DNA of 13,995 bases from CAZMMV01 sp964567475 (GCA_964567475.1 CAZMMV010000044.1:1-13995), one strand, 5' to 3'; positions 1 to 8,258 are shown, numbered from the stretch's first letter. Numbers and translations: made by a program. The notes: generated by a model not told the origin, from the letters alone.

Positions 1-1646
1 TCATCAAAGTCTGCGTTATCCCATTCTTTAATGTCTTCAAATCCTTCTACACTGTAGTAAGCTTGGAAATGTTTATCTCCATTATTGTCACTATATTTTG
101 TAGCTTTAATGTCTTTTCCATCAATAGTTACTCTATCATACTTAACTCTTGTTAATTTACCTTCTACTTGATTGTCTTGAACAGCTACTACATAAGCATA
201 GTCGTCTCCATCATAATCAAGTTGTGCAACATATACTATGTTTCCTTTTTCGATATCTTTTACGTCAATAGCATTTCCTAATGCGTCATATGCTAATACT
301 CCGTCATAGTTACCGTCTTTTCTTAAGTCTAAGTCAAAATCTTCTGTAGCTTGGTTAATACCTTTTAATACATCTTTATCGTTTTCTTTAACTAGCATCC
401 ATGGAAGTGCTTCTGAACTTTCCATTACTTCTGCATAAACGATTTTGTTGTTTTTAACTACAAATTTACCTACACGGCCTAAGAAATCTTTTTCTGCTGC
501 TCTAGCACCGTCTTTGCTATCTATAGTTATTGTTTTAAACTCATCATCAGATGCATTGTATACATATACTACTGCGTCTTTATCAAAGTTATAATCTTTA
601 TCAAATTTTACTAATGAAATTTCTTCTGTATAATCTTCGTCACCTTTTGCTTCTTCTATATAGTCAAAGTTTGCTCTGTCATCATTTTCTGATTCTATAT
701 AAACTACATTGTCTCTGTCGTCCATATATACAGATACTTCTTCACCTATAAGTTTTCTTGGTACTACATTTTTTATAACTCTAAAGTCTTTTTCTTCATT
801 TTCTTCATATGATCTTTTAACTGATTCATCATCTTTTTTGATTTCTTTTAAGAATTTAACAGTTATTTCGTCTTTTTGTAAACCATCGTCAACTATTTTA
901 TCAGCAATTACTCTTGTATCTTCGTATTTACTAATATCTAGTTTATCTTTTAATAATGTTTTTTCACTTTCTCTGTACTCTGTTGTACCGTCTTTATATG
1001 TTTCTACTTTAACTACATCACTATCTAATGTATTATTTACCATTTGAGCTACGTTACCTCTGTTGGCAAATCCACCAGCGTCGTTAAATTTCACTCCTGA
1101 AGTAATTCCTACTTCTGCTGCTTTAGCTATATGACTTCCTGGCCACATACCTTTTAAGAATGAATCTTGGTATCCTAATGCTCTAACTAACATAGTTAAT
1201 GCTTCAGCATGTGATACTTTGTCTTCTGGTTTGTATGTTCCGTCTGGGAAACCTTTTATAAGACCATTACCTGAAGCAACATTTATATATCCTGATGCCC
1301 AGTGACTAGCTGTTACGTCTTTAAATTGGCTTTGTCCCTTTGCTGCTCCTGCTGCTTTAGAAATTCCTAAAGCTTCTACTAAAATCTTAGCGAATTCTGC
1401 TCTAGTTACATCTTTTTCTGGTTTATAAGTTCCATCCTCATAACCTTCTAATACTCCAAATGCAACTAATCTTGAAACTGCTTTCTCATACTCTGTACCC
1501 ATTACGTCTTTTGGTACTTTCTTTAATTCTTCTGTTGCTACATTAGCTCCTTCAGCTGCATGTACTACTGGTAGTGCAGCACCGAAGCTTCCTAGTATCA
1601 TTGATAATACTAGAACTAATGAAAATACTCTTTTCATCTTATTCAT
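1..1646 (-). CDS. S-layer homology (SLH) domain surface protein, C-terminus cut by window edge
   Basis: This is a secreted cell-surface protein, probably an S-layer or S-layer-associated protein held to the cell wall by its SLH domains. The reading frame is open from an ATG at 1646 to the window edge, giving 548 complete codons; the rest lies outside. Residues 1-31 form a signal peptide: basic start MNKMKR, a hydrophobic core, and a probable cut after VVHA. Three SLH repeats follow at about residues 45-95, 108-160 and 165-208, with the typical GYEDGTYKP / TRAEFAKILVEALG and GFPDGTYKP / HAEALTMLVRALG signatures; the third is more diverged. Residues from about 210 on are rich in D, E and K and have no domain I recognise. 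The start at 1646 is chosen because GGGAGG sits 9 nt upstream; the in-frame ATG at 1637 is too far from it. The gene has its own promoter. The SLH and secretion call is firm, but whether this is the main S-layer protein is inference. Confidence 0.9.
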   Translation of the reverse strand, partial: MNKMKRVFSLVLVLSMILGSFGAALPVVHAAEGANVATEELKKVPKDVMGTEYEKAVSRLVAFGVLEGYEDGTYKPEKDVTRAEFAKILVEALGISKAAGAAKGQSQFKDVTASHWASGYINVASGNGLIKGFPDGTYKPEDKVSHAEALTMLVRALGYQDSFLKGMWPGSHIAKAAEVGITSGVKFNDAGGFANRGNVAQMVNNTLDSDVVKVETYKDGTTEYRESEKTLLKDKLDISKYEDTRVIADKIVDDGLQKDEITVKFLKEIKKDDESVKRSYEENEEKDFRVIKNVVPRKLIGEEVSVYMDDRDNVVYIESENDDRANFDYIEEAKGDEDYTEEISLVKFDKDYNFDKDAVVYVYNASDDEFKTITIDSKDGARAAEKDFLGRVGKFVVKNNKIVYAEVMESSEALPWMLVKENDKDVLKGINQATEDFDLDLRKDGNYDGVLAYDALGNAIDVKDIEKGNIVYVAQLDYDGDDYAYVVAVQDNQVEGKLTRVKYDRVTIDGKDIKATKYSDNNGDKHFQAYYSVEGFEDIKEWDNADFD

Positions 1647-1778
1647 ATTTTACTTCCTCCCTTTTTTTCTTGTGAAGTGGTTTCTTCTTTAGCGGCTAAC
1701 CCCTTCTTTAAAAGCCAATAGACCTAGAAGTGTAAGTATATACATATTTTATATCGTAAGTCTCACACCATATTAATG
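1647..1778 (-). other. Long 5' leader of the SLH protein gene
   Basis: About 126 nt lie between the predicted transcription start (near 1772) and the ATG at 1646. This is long compared with the other genes here. GTGTGAG and CTTACAC in the first third can pair as a 7-bp stem with one G-U pair. A second part reads GGGGTTAGCCGC and is G-rich relative to the surroundings, with possible short pairings (GGTT/AACC, GGCT/AGCC). The ribosome site GGGAGG ends 9 nt before the ATG. I compared it by eye with c-di-GMP, T-box and cobalamin leader motifs and found no match. Long stable leaders are common for abundant surface proteins, so an mRNA-stability role is the simplest guess. Confidence 0.4.
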
Positions 1779-1807
1779 ATTATAGCATTAATATTTAGAT
1801 AGGTCAA
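1779..1807 (-). promoter_or_regulatory. Sigma-A-type promoter of the SLH protein gene
   Basis: On the minus strand TTGACC (1807-1802) and TATAAT (1784-1779) are separated by exactly 17 nt. This is a near-perfect housekeeping promoter, with only the last -35 base off consensus. Transcription should begin near 1772. It is the strongest promoter visible in the window, in keeping with a highly expressed surface protein. It also shows that the SLH gene need not depend on the efflux operon upstream. Confidence 0.75.
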
Positions 1808-1814
1808 TGTTTAT

Positions 1815-1931
1815 AAGAAGTTGTAACATAACTGTAATATTCATGTGTCTATATAGATTTTGTCTACAACTTCTTTAACTAATTCTATTATATAGTATAA
1901 CATGTGAAAATACCATTACAGTTGTGTTACA
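1815..1931. promoter_or_regulatory. Upstream inverted repeats with 11-bp-phased TTACA motifs
   Basis: Two 17-nt arms, 1822-1838 and 1915-1931, are inverted copies with one mismatch; on the minus strand the proximal arm reads ATTACAGTTATGTTACA. Each arm carries two TTACA motifs 11 bp apart, about one helical turn. The proximal arm ends 14 bp before the -35 box of the SLH gene promoter. A second inverted repeat, 11 bp and perfect (1815-1825 and 1865-1875), interlaces with the first. Tandem TTACA-like hexamers with 5-bp gaps resemble the PhoP box described for Bacillus, but that identification is inference. The region also follows the RND gene stop (1954-1952), and I see no conventional GC-rich terminator there. 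Together with the leader and promoter, this accounts for the 305-bp gap 1647-1951. Confidence 0.45.
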
Positions 1932-1951
1932 TTTCAACATTATCCTTGTAT

Positions 1952-4900
1952 TTACTCTGCTTCTAGCTCTTTAATCTTTTTATTTTTATTCTTATTCTTA
2001 TTTTCAAATGCCATAAAGGATGCTGGTATTACTAGCACTGTCAAGACTGAAGATACTAATAATCCAAATATTATAGCATAGGCTAATGGAGCCCATAAAC
2101 TTCCACCTCTTATTGCCATTGGAACTAATCCTATTACTGTGGTTACCATTCCTATCATTATAGGTCTTAGTCTTGCTAATGATGCTTCTTTTACTGCTTC
2201 TACTGTTTCTTTACCTTGCTTTTTCAGTACATTTATATAGTCTAAGAGTACTATACCATTATTAACTACTATACCCATTAAACTTATTGCTCCCATCATT
2301 GCCATAAATCCTAAAGGATATCCTGTTACTTTTAGTCCTAGTATTACACCTATAATTGATAGGGGTATTGTTCCCATTATGATCAATGGTTGCCTTAGGT
2401 CAAAGAACTGGAACATCAATATCAAGTATATCAAGATTATTGACAAGAAGAATGGTGTTACTAGAGATTCAAATGCCTCTAGCCTATCTTCACTTTCTCC
2501 TCCAAATTCAAAGGAGTATCCTTCTGGTACTTCAAAATCAGCCATCTTCTCTTCTACTATTTCCAATACTTCTGATGCGTTGTAGCCTGGTTTTGGGTGG
2601 AAACCTGTAGTTATTGTACGTTCTCTATTTCTTCTTAGTATTTTATTTAAATCAAATTTTGATTTTATTTCTGCTACTTGGTCTATAGCTACGTTTTTCC
2701 CTGTTACTTGTGATGTTATAAATATATTGTTTAACATATCTACATTTTTCTTTTCTCTTTCTGGTATTCTAACTATTACTGGTATATCGTCATCTGATTC
2801 ATTAGATCTTATTTTTGTCATTTCTACTCCATTTACTGCCATCCTCACTGTTGATGATATATCGTAGTTAGTTAATCCTACCATACTTGCTTTATCTTGA
2901 TTTACATCTACATTTATTTTCATTGTTTTTGATCCATAGTTATCTTGTACGTGCTGTCCTTCATCTATAGAGTAAAGTACATCTTTTACTTCATTGGACA
3001 ATTCTTTTAACACGTCTACATCTTTACCGCTTATTCTAACTTGAACTGGTAAATCTACTGGTATTGCATTTTCCAGTTGTTTTACTTCTATTCTTGCTCC
3101 TTGGATCTCTTTGTTTAATTTTCTTTGTATTTTATTTATTTCAGTTATTTTTCCATTTACTATAAATTGACCCTTGTTTGCTGCTATTTGATTTCCAAAG
3201 AATGATGGATAAAACTTAGGTATACCATCTCCTACTTTAGATAAAAATGTATCTACTGAAGGATCTTCATTTAATATTTCTGATATTTGTGAGATTACCT
3301 CATGGCTACCCTCTACTGTTGTACCTTCTTTAAGAGTTGCATCTATTATATATTGATCTCTTTCTACAAATGGAAATAGTTGAAGTCCTAATGTAGGTAT
3401 CAAGAGACTGGTCACTGCTAATACAGCTACTGCTATCAATATTGTTGTTCTTGGTATTCTCAATGCACTGTTTAAGGCCTTTTCATATAGCTTTAAAAAT
3501 ACTCCACTTACTTTTTTAGTTAATCCTTTTCTTTTTTTACTTTCATCATGTTTCTTTTCTTCCTTTAATATTGTATATCCCATTGCTGGAACTACAGTTA
3601 AAGATATAAAGAATGAACTCATTAAAGCTATCGTTACCATTATAGGTAAGTCTTTAACAAATTTTCCTGCTACTCCCTTCATCATTGCTAGGGGTAAGAA
3701 TGAAGCTACTGTTGTTAATGTTGATGTTAGTATTGGAATTTGTACTTCTTTTATTCCTTCTACTATTGCTTCTTTCCTTGGCATTCCCTGGGATAGTTTT
3801 AAGTACATGTTATCATTTGCCACTATAGCATTGGCTACTAACAATCCTAAACACACTATCAAGGACGATATACTTACTTGATGGAGTATGATTCCAAATA
3901 CCCTCATAAATATGAAGGTTACCATTACTGTTATAGGAATTGCTGAAGATACTACTATTGCACTTCTAGCTCCCATTGTTATAAATACTATTACTATAAC
4001 TAACAAGATTGCTGCTATTAGATTTTTTTCAAAGTCCTTTATTGAATCATTTACATATTCTGATTGGTCTGTTATTACAGTTAATTTCATTCCATTTGAT
4101 AGGGTCTTTTTATATTCATCTATTGCCTCATTTACTTCTTCCCCTATTTTAACTATATTTTCACCAGCAGAATACTTCATTGTAAGTAGTATGGCTTTTT
4201 CTCCATTGCTATCTATCAGTACTTCTCTTTCTCCTTCTTCTTTTACTATATCTGCTATATCTTTTAAATAAATTGTATTTCCTGTTTCTGACATACCTAC
4301 TATAGTATTTTTTACTTCTTCTATATCATTATATTCTCCTGTTGTTGATATAGGTATGTTTGAATTTTCTAGTTTTAAACTTCCTCCTGGTATGTTTATA
4401 TTTCTAGCTTTCAATACTGTTCCTATTTGATTTAGAGGTATATTAAAGTTTTTCATTCTTAGAAGGTCCAGATTGATATGAATCTCATCAACTACATGAC
4501 CGTCTATTTCTACTCTGGCTACTCCGTCTATTTTTTCTAAGATCTCTTGTATTTCATCTGCTGATTCTTTTAAATCTTCATATTTATAGTTTTGTCCACT
4601 TATGGTAAACAACATACCATAGGTATCTGCCAGTTCTGTATCTACTTCTGGCTCCCAAGCTGCATCTGGTAGTTCTGCTTCATCTACTTTGTCTTTTACT
4701 TTATTCCATGTTTCATTTATTTCTTCGTCTGTTAAATCTTCTAGTCTTACTACTATAACTCCTGCATTATCTAAAGAGTAACTTTCTAAAAGCTTTATAT
4801 TTGCAACTTCATTTATTTTGTCTTCTAGAGGTTTTACTATCAATCTTTCTATATCCTCTGGAGTTCCTCCAGGATATATAGTTTTAATAGTTGCCCCTGG

Positions 4901-5020
4901 AGATACTACATCTGGGTTTTCTTGTCTTTCCATTTGTGTATATATAAAGACTCCTGCTAAGACTACGAAAATGGAAAGTACAGTTACTATACTTCTATGT
5001 TCTATACACCATTTAGTCAT
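1952..5020 (-). CDS. RND-family efflux permease subunit
   Basis: This is an inner-membrane transporter of the resistance-nodulation-division superfamily and should be the pump of a three-part efflux system with the two genes before it. Its 1022 residues match the family's usual size, and the fold shows the duplicated plan: TM1 (about 11-28), a large extracellular loop, TM2-TM6 (about 333-482), TM7 (about 525-545), a second loop, and TM8-TM12 (about 855-1003). Family signatures include YPGGTPEDIE near residue 49, FLPLAMMKGVAGKF (441-454) and GIVVNNGIVLLDY (916-928). TM4 reads GLLVANAIVANDN (392-404), where classical pumps have an Asp pair (AcrB D407/D408), here A396/N397. The TM10 lysine position (AcrB K940) is N920. 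The C-terminus is an Asn/Lys run followed by a short acidic end. The start overlaps the end of the fusion-protein gene by 8 nt and has a GGAGAG site inside that gene. The substrate is unknown. Confidence 0.92.
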   Translation of the reverse strand: MTKWCIEHRSIVTVLSIFVVLAGVFIYTQMERQENPDVVSPGATIKTIYPGGTPEDIERLIVKPLEDKINEVANIKLLESYSLDNAGVIVVRLEDLTDEEINETWNKVKDKVDEAELPDAAWEPEVDTELADTYGMLFTISGQNYKYEDLKESADEIQEILEKIDGVARVEIDGHVVDEIHINLDLLRMKNFNIPLNQIGTVLKARNINIPGGSLKLENSNIPISTTGEYNDIEEVKNTIVGMSETGNTIYLKDIADIVKEEGEREVLIDSNGEKAILLTMKYSAGENIVKIGEEVNEAIDEYKKTLSNGMKLTVITDQSEYVNDSIKDFEKNLIAAILLVIVIVFITMGARSAIVVSSAIPITVMVTFIFMRVFGIILHQVSISSLIVCLGLLVANAIVANDNMYLKLSQGMPRKEAIVEGIKEVQIPILTSTLTTVASFLPLAMMKGVAGKFVKDLPIMVTIALMSSFFISLTVVPAMGYTILKEEKKHDESKKRKGLTKKVSGVFLKLYEKALNSALRIPRTTILIAVAVLAVTSLLIPTLGLQLFPFVERDQYIIDATLKEGTTVEGSHEVISQISEILNEDPSVDTFLSKVGDGIPKFYPSFFGNQIAANKGQFIVNGKITEINKIQRKLNKEIQGARIEVKQLENAIPVDLPVQVRISGKDVDVLKELSNEVKDVLYSIDEGQHVQDNYGSKTMKINVDVNQDKASMVGLTNYDISSTVRMAVNGVEMTKIRSNESDDDIPVIVRIPEREKKNVDMLNNIFITSQVTGKNVAIDQVAEIKSKFDLNKILRRNRERTITTGFHPKPGYNASEVLEIVEEKMADFEVPEGYSFEFGGESEDRLEAFESLVTPFFLSIILIYLILMFQFFDLRQPLIIMGTIPLSIIGVILGLKVTGYPLGFMAMMGAISLMGIVVNNGIVLLDYINVLKKQGKETVEAVKEASLARLRPIMIGMVTTVIGLVPMAIRGGSLWAPLAYAIIFGLLVSSVLTVLVIPASFMAFENKNKNKNKKIKELEAE

Positions 5021-6197
5021 TTTCTACAACTCTCCTAGCATTTACTTTTTCTCCATCTAAAAGACCATATTGACCTTTTACGACTATTACTTCACCATCT
5101 TCTAATCCTTCTAATACTTGGATTTTATCTTCTCTTATATCTCCTACTTTTACTTCTTTTTTTGTTACTGTTTTTTCTTCTTTATTATATACATATATAT
5201 AGGAAGTGTTTTCATCTTCTATTACACAATCTATAGGTACCATTATTGATGATTCTTTTCCCATATCTATGATTACATTTGCTATCATTCCTGGTTTTAT
5301 ATGTCTTTCTCCATTATCTATATCTATCTTTACTCCAAATGTTCTTGTTTCAAGGTCTGCTACACTGTCTATATTGGATATAACTCCTTCTATCTCTTTA
5401 TCTAGACCATAGATGAAGGTTTTTACTTTTTGTCCTATTGATATACCGTCTACAATTTTATCTGGTACCCCTATTTCTACTTCTAGCTTGTCTAGTCTTC
5501 CTATAAGGAAGGCAGGATATCCAGGTGCCATAGTTTCTCCTACTTCTGATATTTGTTTTATTATTGTTCCATTTATAGGACTTTTTAGTACTGTATCATT
5601 TAACTGAGACTGTGCTAAGTCTAAAGCCGCTCCTGCTTGTTTAAGCTGTGATACTGCTGTATTCCTAGCATCTAGTGCTTCTTGATATTTGTTCTCTATG
5701 ACTACCAGGCTTACTTCTAGCTCTTCTACTGTCTTTGTAGATACTGCGCCCTTTTCATGTAGTCTTTTTACTCTTTCTAGCTGTGTATTTACATAGTCTA
5801 GATTAGCTTTAGCTTGATTTACTGCTGAGTCTATCTTACTTTTTAACTCCATATCAAGTGATTCATATTGTGATTGTGCTGCCATTACTCCTAGTTCATA
5901 CTCATGAGAACCTAAATTCATTAGAGTTTGACCTTCTGATATGTTATCTCCTTCTTTTACATATATGTTTTCTACTACTCCTGCTACTTTAAATCCTTGC
6001 TTGATCGATTGAGCTGGTTTGACGTTACCACTCATTTCCAAGTCTTTAGAGTATTCTTCAGTTTTTGCTTCCATTATAGTAACTGGTTTGTCTACATCTT
6101 CCTCTACTTCTTCCTCTGCTTTACAAGCAGATAATAAACCTGTCAATACTAATATTAGTATAAGAAATTTAAATTTCTTTGTTTTTCTTAATTTCAT
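5013..6197 (-). CDS. RND efflux membrane-fusion (periplasmic-adaptor-type) lipoprotein
   Basis: This is the adaptor subunit that links the RND permease to the TolC-type protein. It has 394 residues. Residues 1-25 form a lipoprotein signal with lipobox LLSAC, so Cys25 is the likely lipidated residue anchoring it to the outer face of the membrane. Order of parts: the first half of a lipoyl-like domain (about 66-96, GxVxxIYVKEGDxIxxGQ), a long alpha-helical coiled-coil hairpin (about 100-200), the second lipoyl half (LKSPINGTIIKQISEVGE, about 204-221), a beta-barrel domain (about 235-315) and a membrane-proximal domain (about 318-385, ending GLEDGEVIVVKGQYGLLDGE). The stop overlaps the RND start by 8 nt, so the two should be translationally coupled. 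A G-run (GGGGG) lies 7 nt before the ATG. Confidence 0.92.
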   Translation of the reverse strand: MKLRKTKKFKFLILILVLTGLLSACKAEEEVEEDVDKPVTIMEAKTEEYSKDLEMSGNVKPAQSIKQGFKVAGVVENIYVKEGDNISEGQTLMNLGSHEYELGVMAAQSQYESLDMELKSKIDSAVNQAKANLDYVNTQLERVKRLHEKGAVSTKTVEELEVSLVVIENKYQEALDARNTAVSQLKQAGAALDLAQSQLNDTVLKSPINGTIIKQISEVGETMAPGYPAFLIGRLDKLEVEIGVPDKIVDGISIGQKVKTFIYGLDKEIEGVISNIDSVADLETRTFGVKIDIDNGERHIKPGMIANVIIDMGKESSIMVPIDCVIEDENTSYIYVYNKEEKTVTKKEVKVGDIREDKIQVLEGLEDGEVIVVKGQYGLLDGEKVNARRVVEND

Positions 6198-6232
6198 GCT
6201 GTTTCCCCCTATTTATATGTCCTTGATATATT

Positions 6233-7657
6233 TTAGTAAATAAAGTTTCCTGTATTATTTAGATATTGCATACGACCTAGGTTATATGCATAGGTTATTT
6301 TTACAACATTTTCTTCTATTTCTGCTAATTTTTCTTCTGCTGCTAAGACTTCTAGTATTGTTCCTGCTGAGTCTTCTAGGTTCAAGTTTTTAAGTAAACT
6401 TGTTTCTACTCCAAATCCTTCTTTGTATTTTAACTCTGCTATCTCCAAGTTGCCTTGTGCTTCTTCTATCATTTGTTTTGTTGCTTCTAGCATATAGGCT
6501 ACTGTATTTACATTGTTGTATGATTGACGTATTGAATTTTCTACTTCTAGTTTTGCTTGTTCAAAGCCTACTGCAGATTTTTCTTTCAATATTTCTGCTT
6601 CTTTATATTGGAATGTATTGGAAGGATATTTTTTCTTTGTTTCGTTAAAGTTTGTATTGTATATAACTACTTCTCCTACAGTTTTCTTGATTTCCAATCT
6701 TTCTTTCATTCCATTGATTAATCCTTCTTCTAAATTAAAGTTTTCTATTTCTTCTACTAAGGCATCTGTTAGGACTAACTCTTTATCAAATCCTACGTTT
6801 AAACTTTTCTTTAATTCAATAATAGCATTTTCTAAATCTCCCTTTGCCTTTTCATATTGAATCTTTGTTGATTTATAATACATACTTGCTACTAGCATAT
6901 CATCTTTTGCTTTTAAGCCTTCTTTATAACTTGCTGTGGCAAATTCATATTGAGTTTTGCCTCTTTCCATTGCTTTTTCCTTTACTCCTAGCATTTGCTT
7001 TGCCTGCAATACATCATAATAATTTTTTTTGATTAATAAGGCTATGCTATTTTTATAAATATCAAAAGATGCTTGAGTCACTTCAAAACTAACATCTGAC
7101 ATTAAATTTAAAACATCTGTTGTTGAATCTAAGGTCAATGAATCTAAACTTGCAAAATCTAATTCACTTGATATACTTCCTCCTGCTTCTTGAAGTGCGT
7201 TTAGTATCCTAAAGTTCCCACTATCTAGCTGGTCCTTTGATGAGCGCAATGAATCCTCTATACCCTTAGTTATGCTGCCTTGTACTTCTGTAGGCAAACT
7301 ATCAATTTTAGTACCTGCTGGTATTTTCGTTCCATCACCTAGTGATATATCTGTGGGAACCATACCTTCTTTAAATGCACTTTCTGCTTGACTTATTTGA
7401 TCTTTTGCATCTCTTAGATCCTTGTCCCCTCTTTTTAACTTTTTTGTAGAATAATGAGACCTATCTTTAGTTAAGTCTGCTAATTTTATTTGTACTTCTA
7501 TTTGATCTAAGGCTACACTGTTTTCTATCCCTATTTCTGCTGCTTCTTCTACTGTCAATTTCAATACATTGCTTTCTTCAGCAAAAGCTCCTATGCTTGA
7601 GCCAAATATCAATGTTGTTAAAAGAGTTAAGCTTGTTATTTTTCTTAGTCTTTTCAT
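6233..7657 (-). CDS. TolC-family (outer-membrane-factor-like) efflux protein
   Basis: This is the third member of the tripartite efflux operon. It has 474 residues with a clear Sec signal peptide (MKRLRK, hydrophobic stretch, cut near AFA at 26). The rest is almost wholly helical and shows the duplicated TolC pattern: YKEGLKAKDDMLVASMYYKSTKIQYEKA-type segments (about 244-271) and the matching YKEGFGVETSLL segment (about 411-422), each followed by a long heptad helix. Residues 95-190 form a Gly/Ser/Asp-rich insert between the first helices with no obvious counterpart in classical TolC. In diderms such proteins cross the outer membrane; in a monoderm the role is unclear and may be to form a tube through the wall. 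AAGGAG lies 7 nt before the ATG. It sits 16 nt after marR and 35 nt before the fusion-protein gene. Confidence 0.85.
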   Translation of the reverse strand: MKRLRKITSLTLLTTLIFGSSIGAFAEESNVLKLTVEEAAEIGIENSVALDQIEVQIKLADLTKDRSHYSTKKLKRGDKDLRDAKDQISQAESAFKEGMVPTDISLGDGTKIPAGTKIDSLPTEVQGSITKGIEDSLRSSKDQLDSGNFRILNALQEAGGSISSELDFASLDSLTLDSTTDVLNLMSDVSFEVTQASFDIYKNSIALLIKKNYYDVLQAKQMLGVKEKAMERGKTQYEFATASYKEGLKAKDDMLVASMYYKSTKIQYEKAKGDLENAIIELKKSLNVGFDKELVLTDALVEEIENFNLEEGLINGMKERLEIKKTVGEVVIYNTNFNETKKKYPSNTFQYKEAEILKEKSAVGFEQAKLEVENSIRQSYNNVNTVAYMLEATKQMIEEAQGNLEIAELKYKEGFGVETSLLKNLNLEDSAGTILEVLAAEEKLAEIEENVVKITYAYNLGRMQYLNNTGNFIY

Positions 7658-7673
7658 TTTAAATCTCCTTCCC

Positions 7674-8165
7674 CTATATTTGATTTTGTTTTTCTATTCT
7701 GATGATTCCTTGTTGCAATTTGTTTAATAGCTTTATCAATTCTTTGTTTTCTTGGTAAGTCAATGTGCCCATTAGATTTTGAGACCATACTATATAGTCT
7801 TCTACTATTTCTTCTACACATTTTATACCTTTTTTTGTTATCTTTACTACTATTTTTCTTCTATCTTCTATACTCCTCACCCTTTTTACATATGCCTCTT
7901 CTTCTAACCTATCTACTAGGCCTGTTATGTTGGCATTTGATAATAGCATCCTATCTCCTATTTGAGACATATAGATTTCTTCATTTTCAGATCTATATAA
8001 AATAACTAAAACATTAAACTTTGCATTAGAAAAATCATATATCTGGAAAAATCTATCATATACTTCTTCTAACATATCTTTTGTTTTTAGAAGCTCTATT
8101 GTAGTCTTACTTGCTATATCTTCTATCCATCCATAACTCTCTGATAATTTTTCTAATCTCTCCAA
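7674..8165 (-). CDS. MarR-family transcriptional regulator of the efflux operon
   Basis: This is a winged-helix DNA-binding protein, expected to act as a dimer and to lose DNA binding when it meets a small ligand. The core runs from KFNVLVILYRSENEEIYMSQ through the recognition helix (LLSNANITGLVDRLEEE) to the wing VKRVRSIEDRRKIVVKIT, with the conserved DRR motif, then a dimerising C-terminal helix. The frame can be opened from a TTG at 8192, but that would begin one base after the predicted transcription start. The TTG at 8165 has AGGAG 7 nt upstream, so I prefer 8165 (163 residues). It is the first gene of the operon, 16 nt before the TolC-type gene, and its promoter carries inverted repeats that fit autoregulation. 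Its ligand is unknown. Confidence 0.88.
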   Translation of the reverse strand: MERLEKLSESYGWIEDIASKTTIELLKTKDMLEEVYDRFFQIYDFSNAKFNVLVILYRSENEEIYMSQIGDRMLLSNANITGLVDRLEEEAYVKRVRSIEDRRKIVVKITKKGIKCVEEIVEDYIVWSQNLMGTLTYQENKELIKLLNKLQQGIIRIEKQNQI

Positions 8166-8199
8166 ATCTTCACTCCTATCTATTTTAGACAACTATTTA

Positions 8200-8228
8200 A
8201 GTATAGCCCATTTTCATATATATGTAAA
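8200..8228 (-). promoter_or_regulatory. Promoter of the marR-efflux operon
   Basis: On the minus strand TTTACA (8228-8223) and TATACT (8205-8200) are 17 nt apart. Transcription would start near 8193, leaving a leader of about 28 nt before the preferred TTG start at 8165. The -35 box lies inside one arm of the inverted repeat described next, so a bound repressor would block RNA polymerase. Confidence 0.65.
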
Positions 8229-8258
8229 TAGTCAATACATATATATTTAACATGTTAA
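8216..8258. promoter_or_regulatory. Candidate MarR operators: 11-bp inverted repeat plus abutting palindrome
   Basis: ATATATATGTA (8216-8226) and its exact inverse (8236-8246) are separated by 9 nt. They cover the -35 box and the spacer of the marR promoter. Immediately next to it, TTAACATGTTAA (8247-8258) is a perfect 12-bp palindrome. The half-site ATGTTAACT at 8252-8260 recurs at 8291-8299. MarR proteins bind short palindromes overlapping their own promoters, so these are the natural operator candidates. That they bind this MarR is inference, and AT-rich DNA makes some inverted repeats by chance. Confidence 0.5.

Noticed and set aside
551..1047. Plus-strand open frames opposite the SLH protein gene
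   Set aside because: They are low-complexity Leu/Ser-rich antisense shadows of a well-supported minus-strand gene and lack ribosome sites.
1969..2006. Frameshift or damage at the Asn/Lys-rich C-terminus of the RND permease
   Set aside because: The repeat-like codons stay in frame and end in a normal stop after the last membrane segment; a charged low-complexity tail is a simple explanation.
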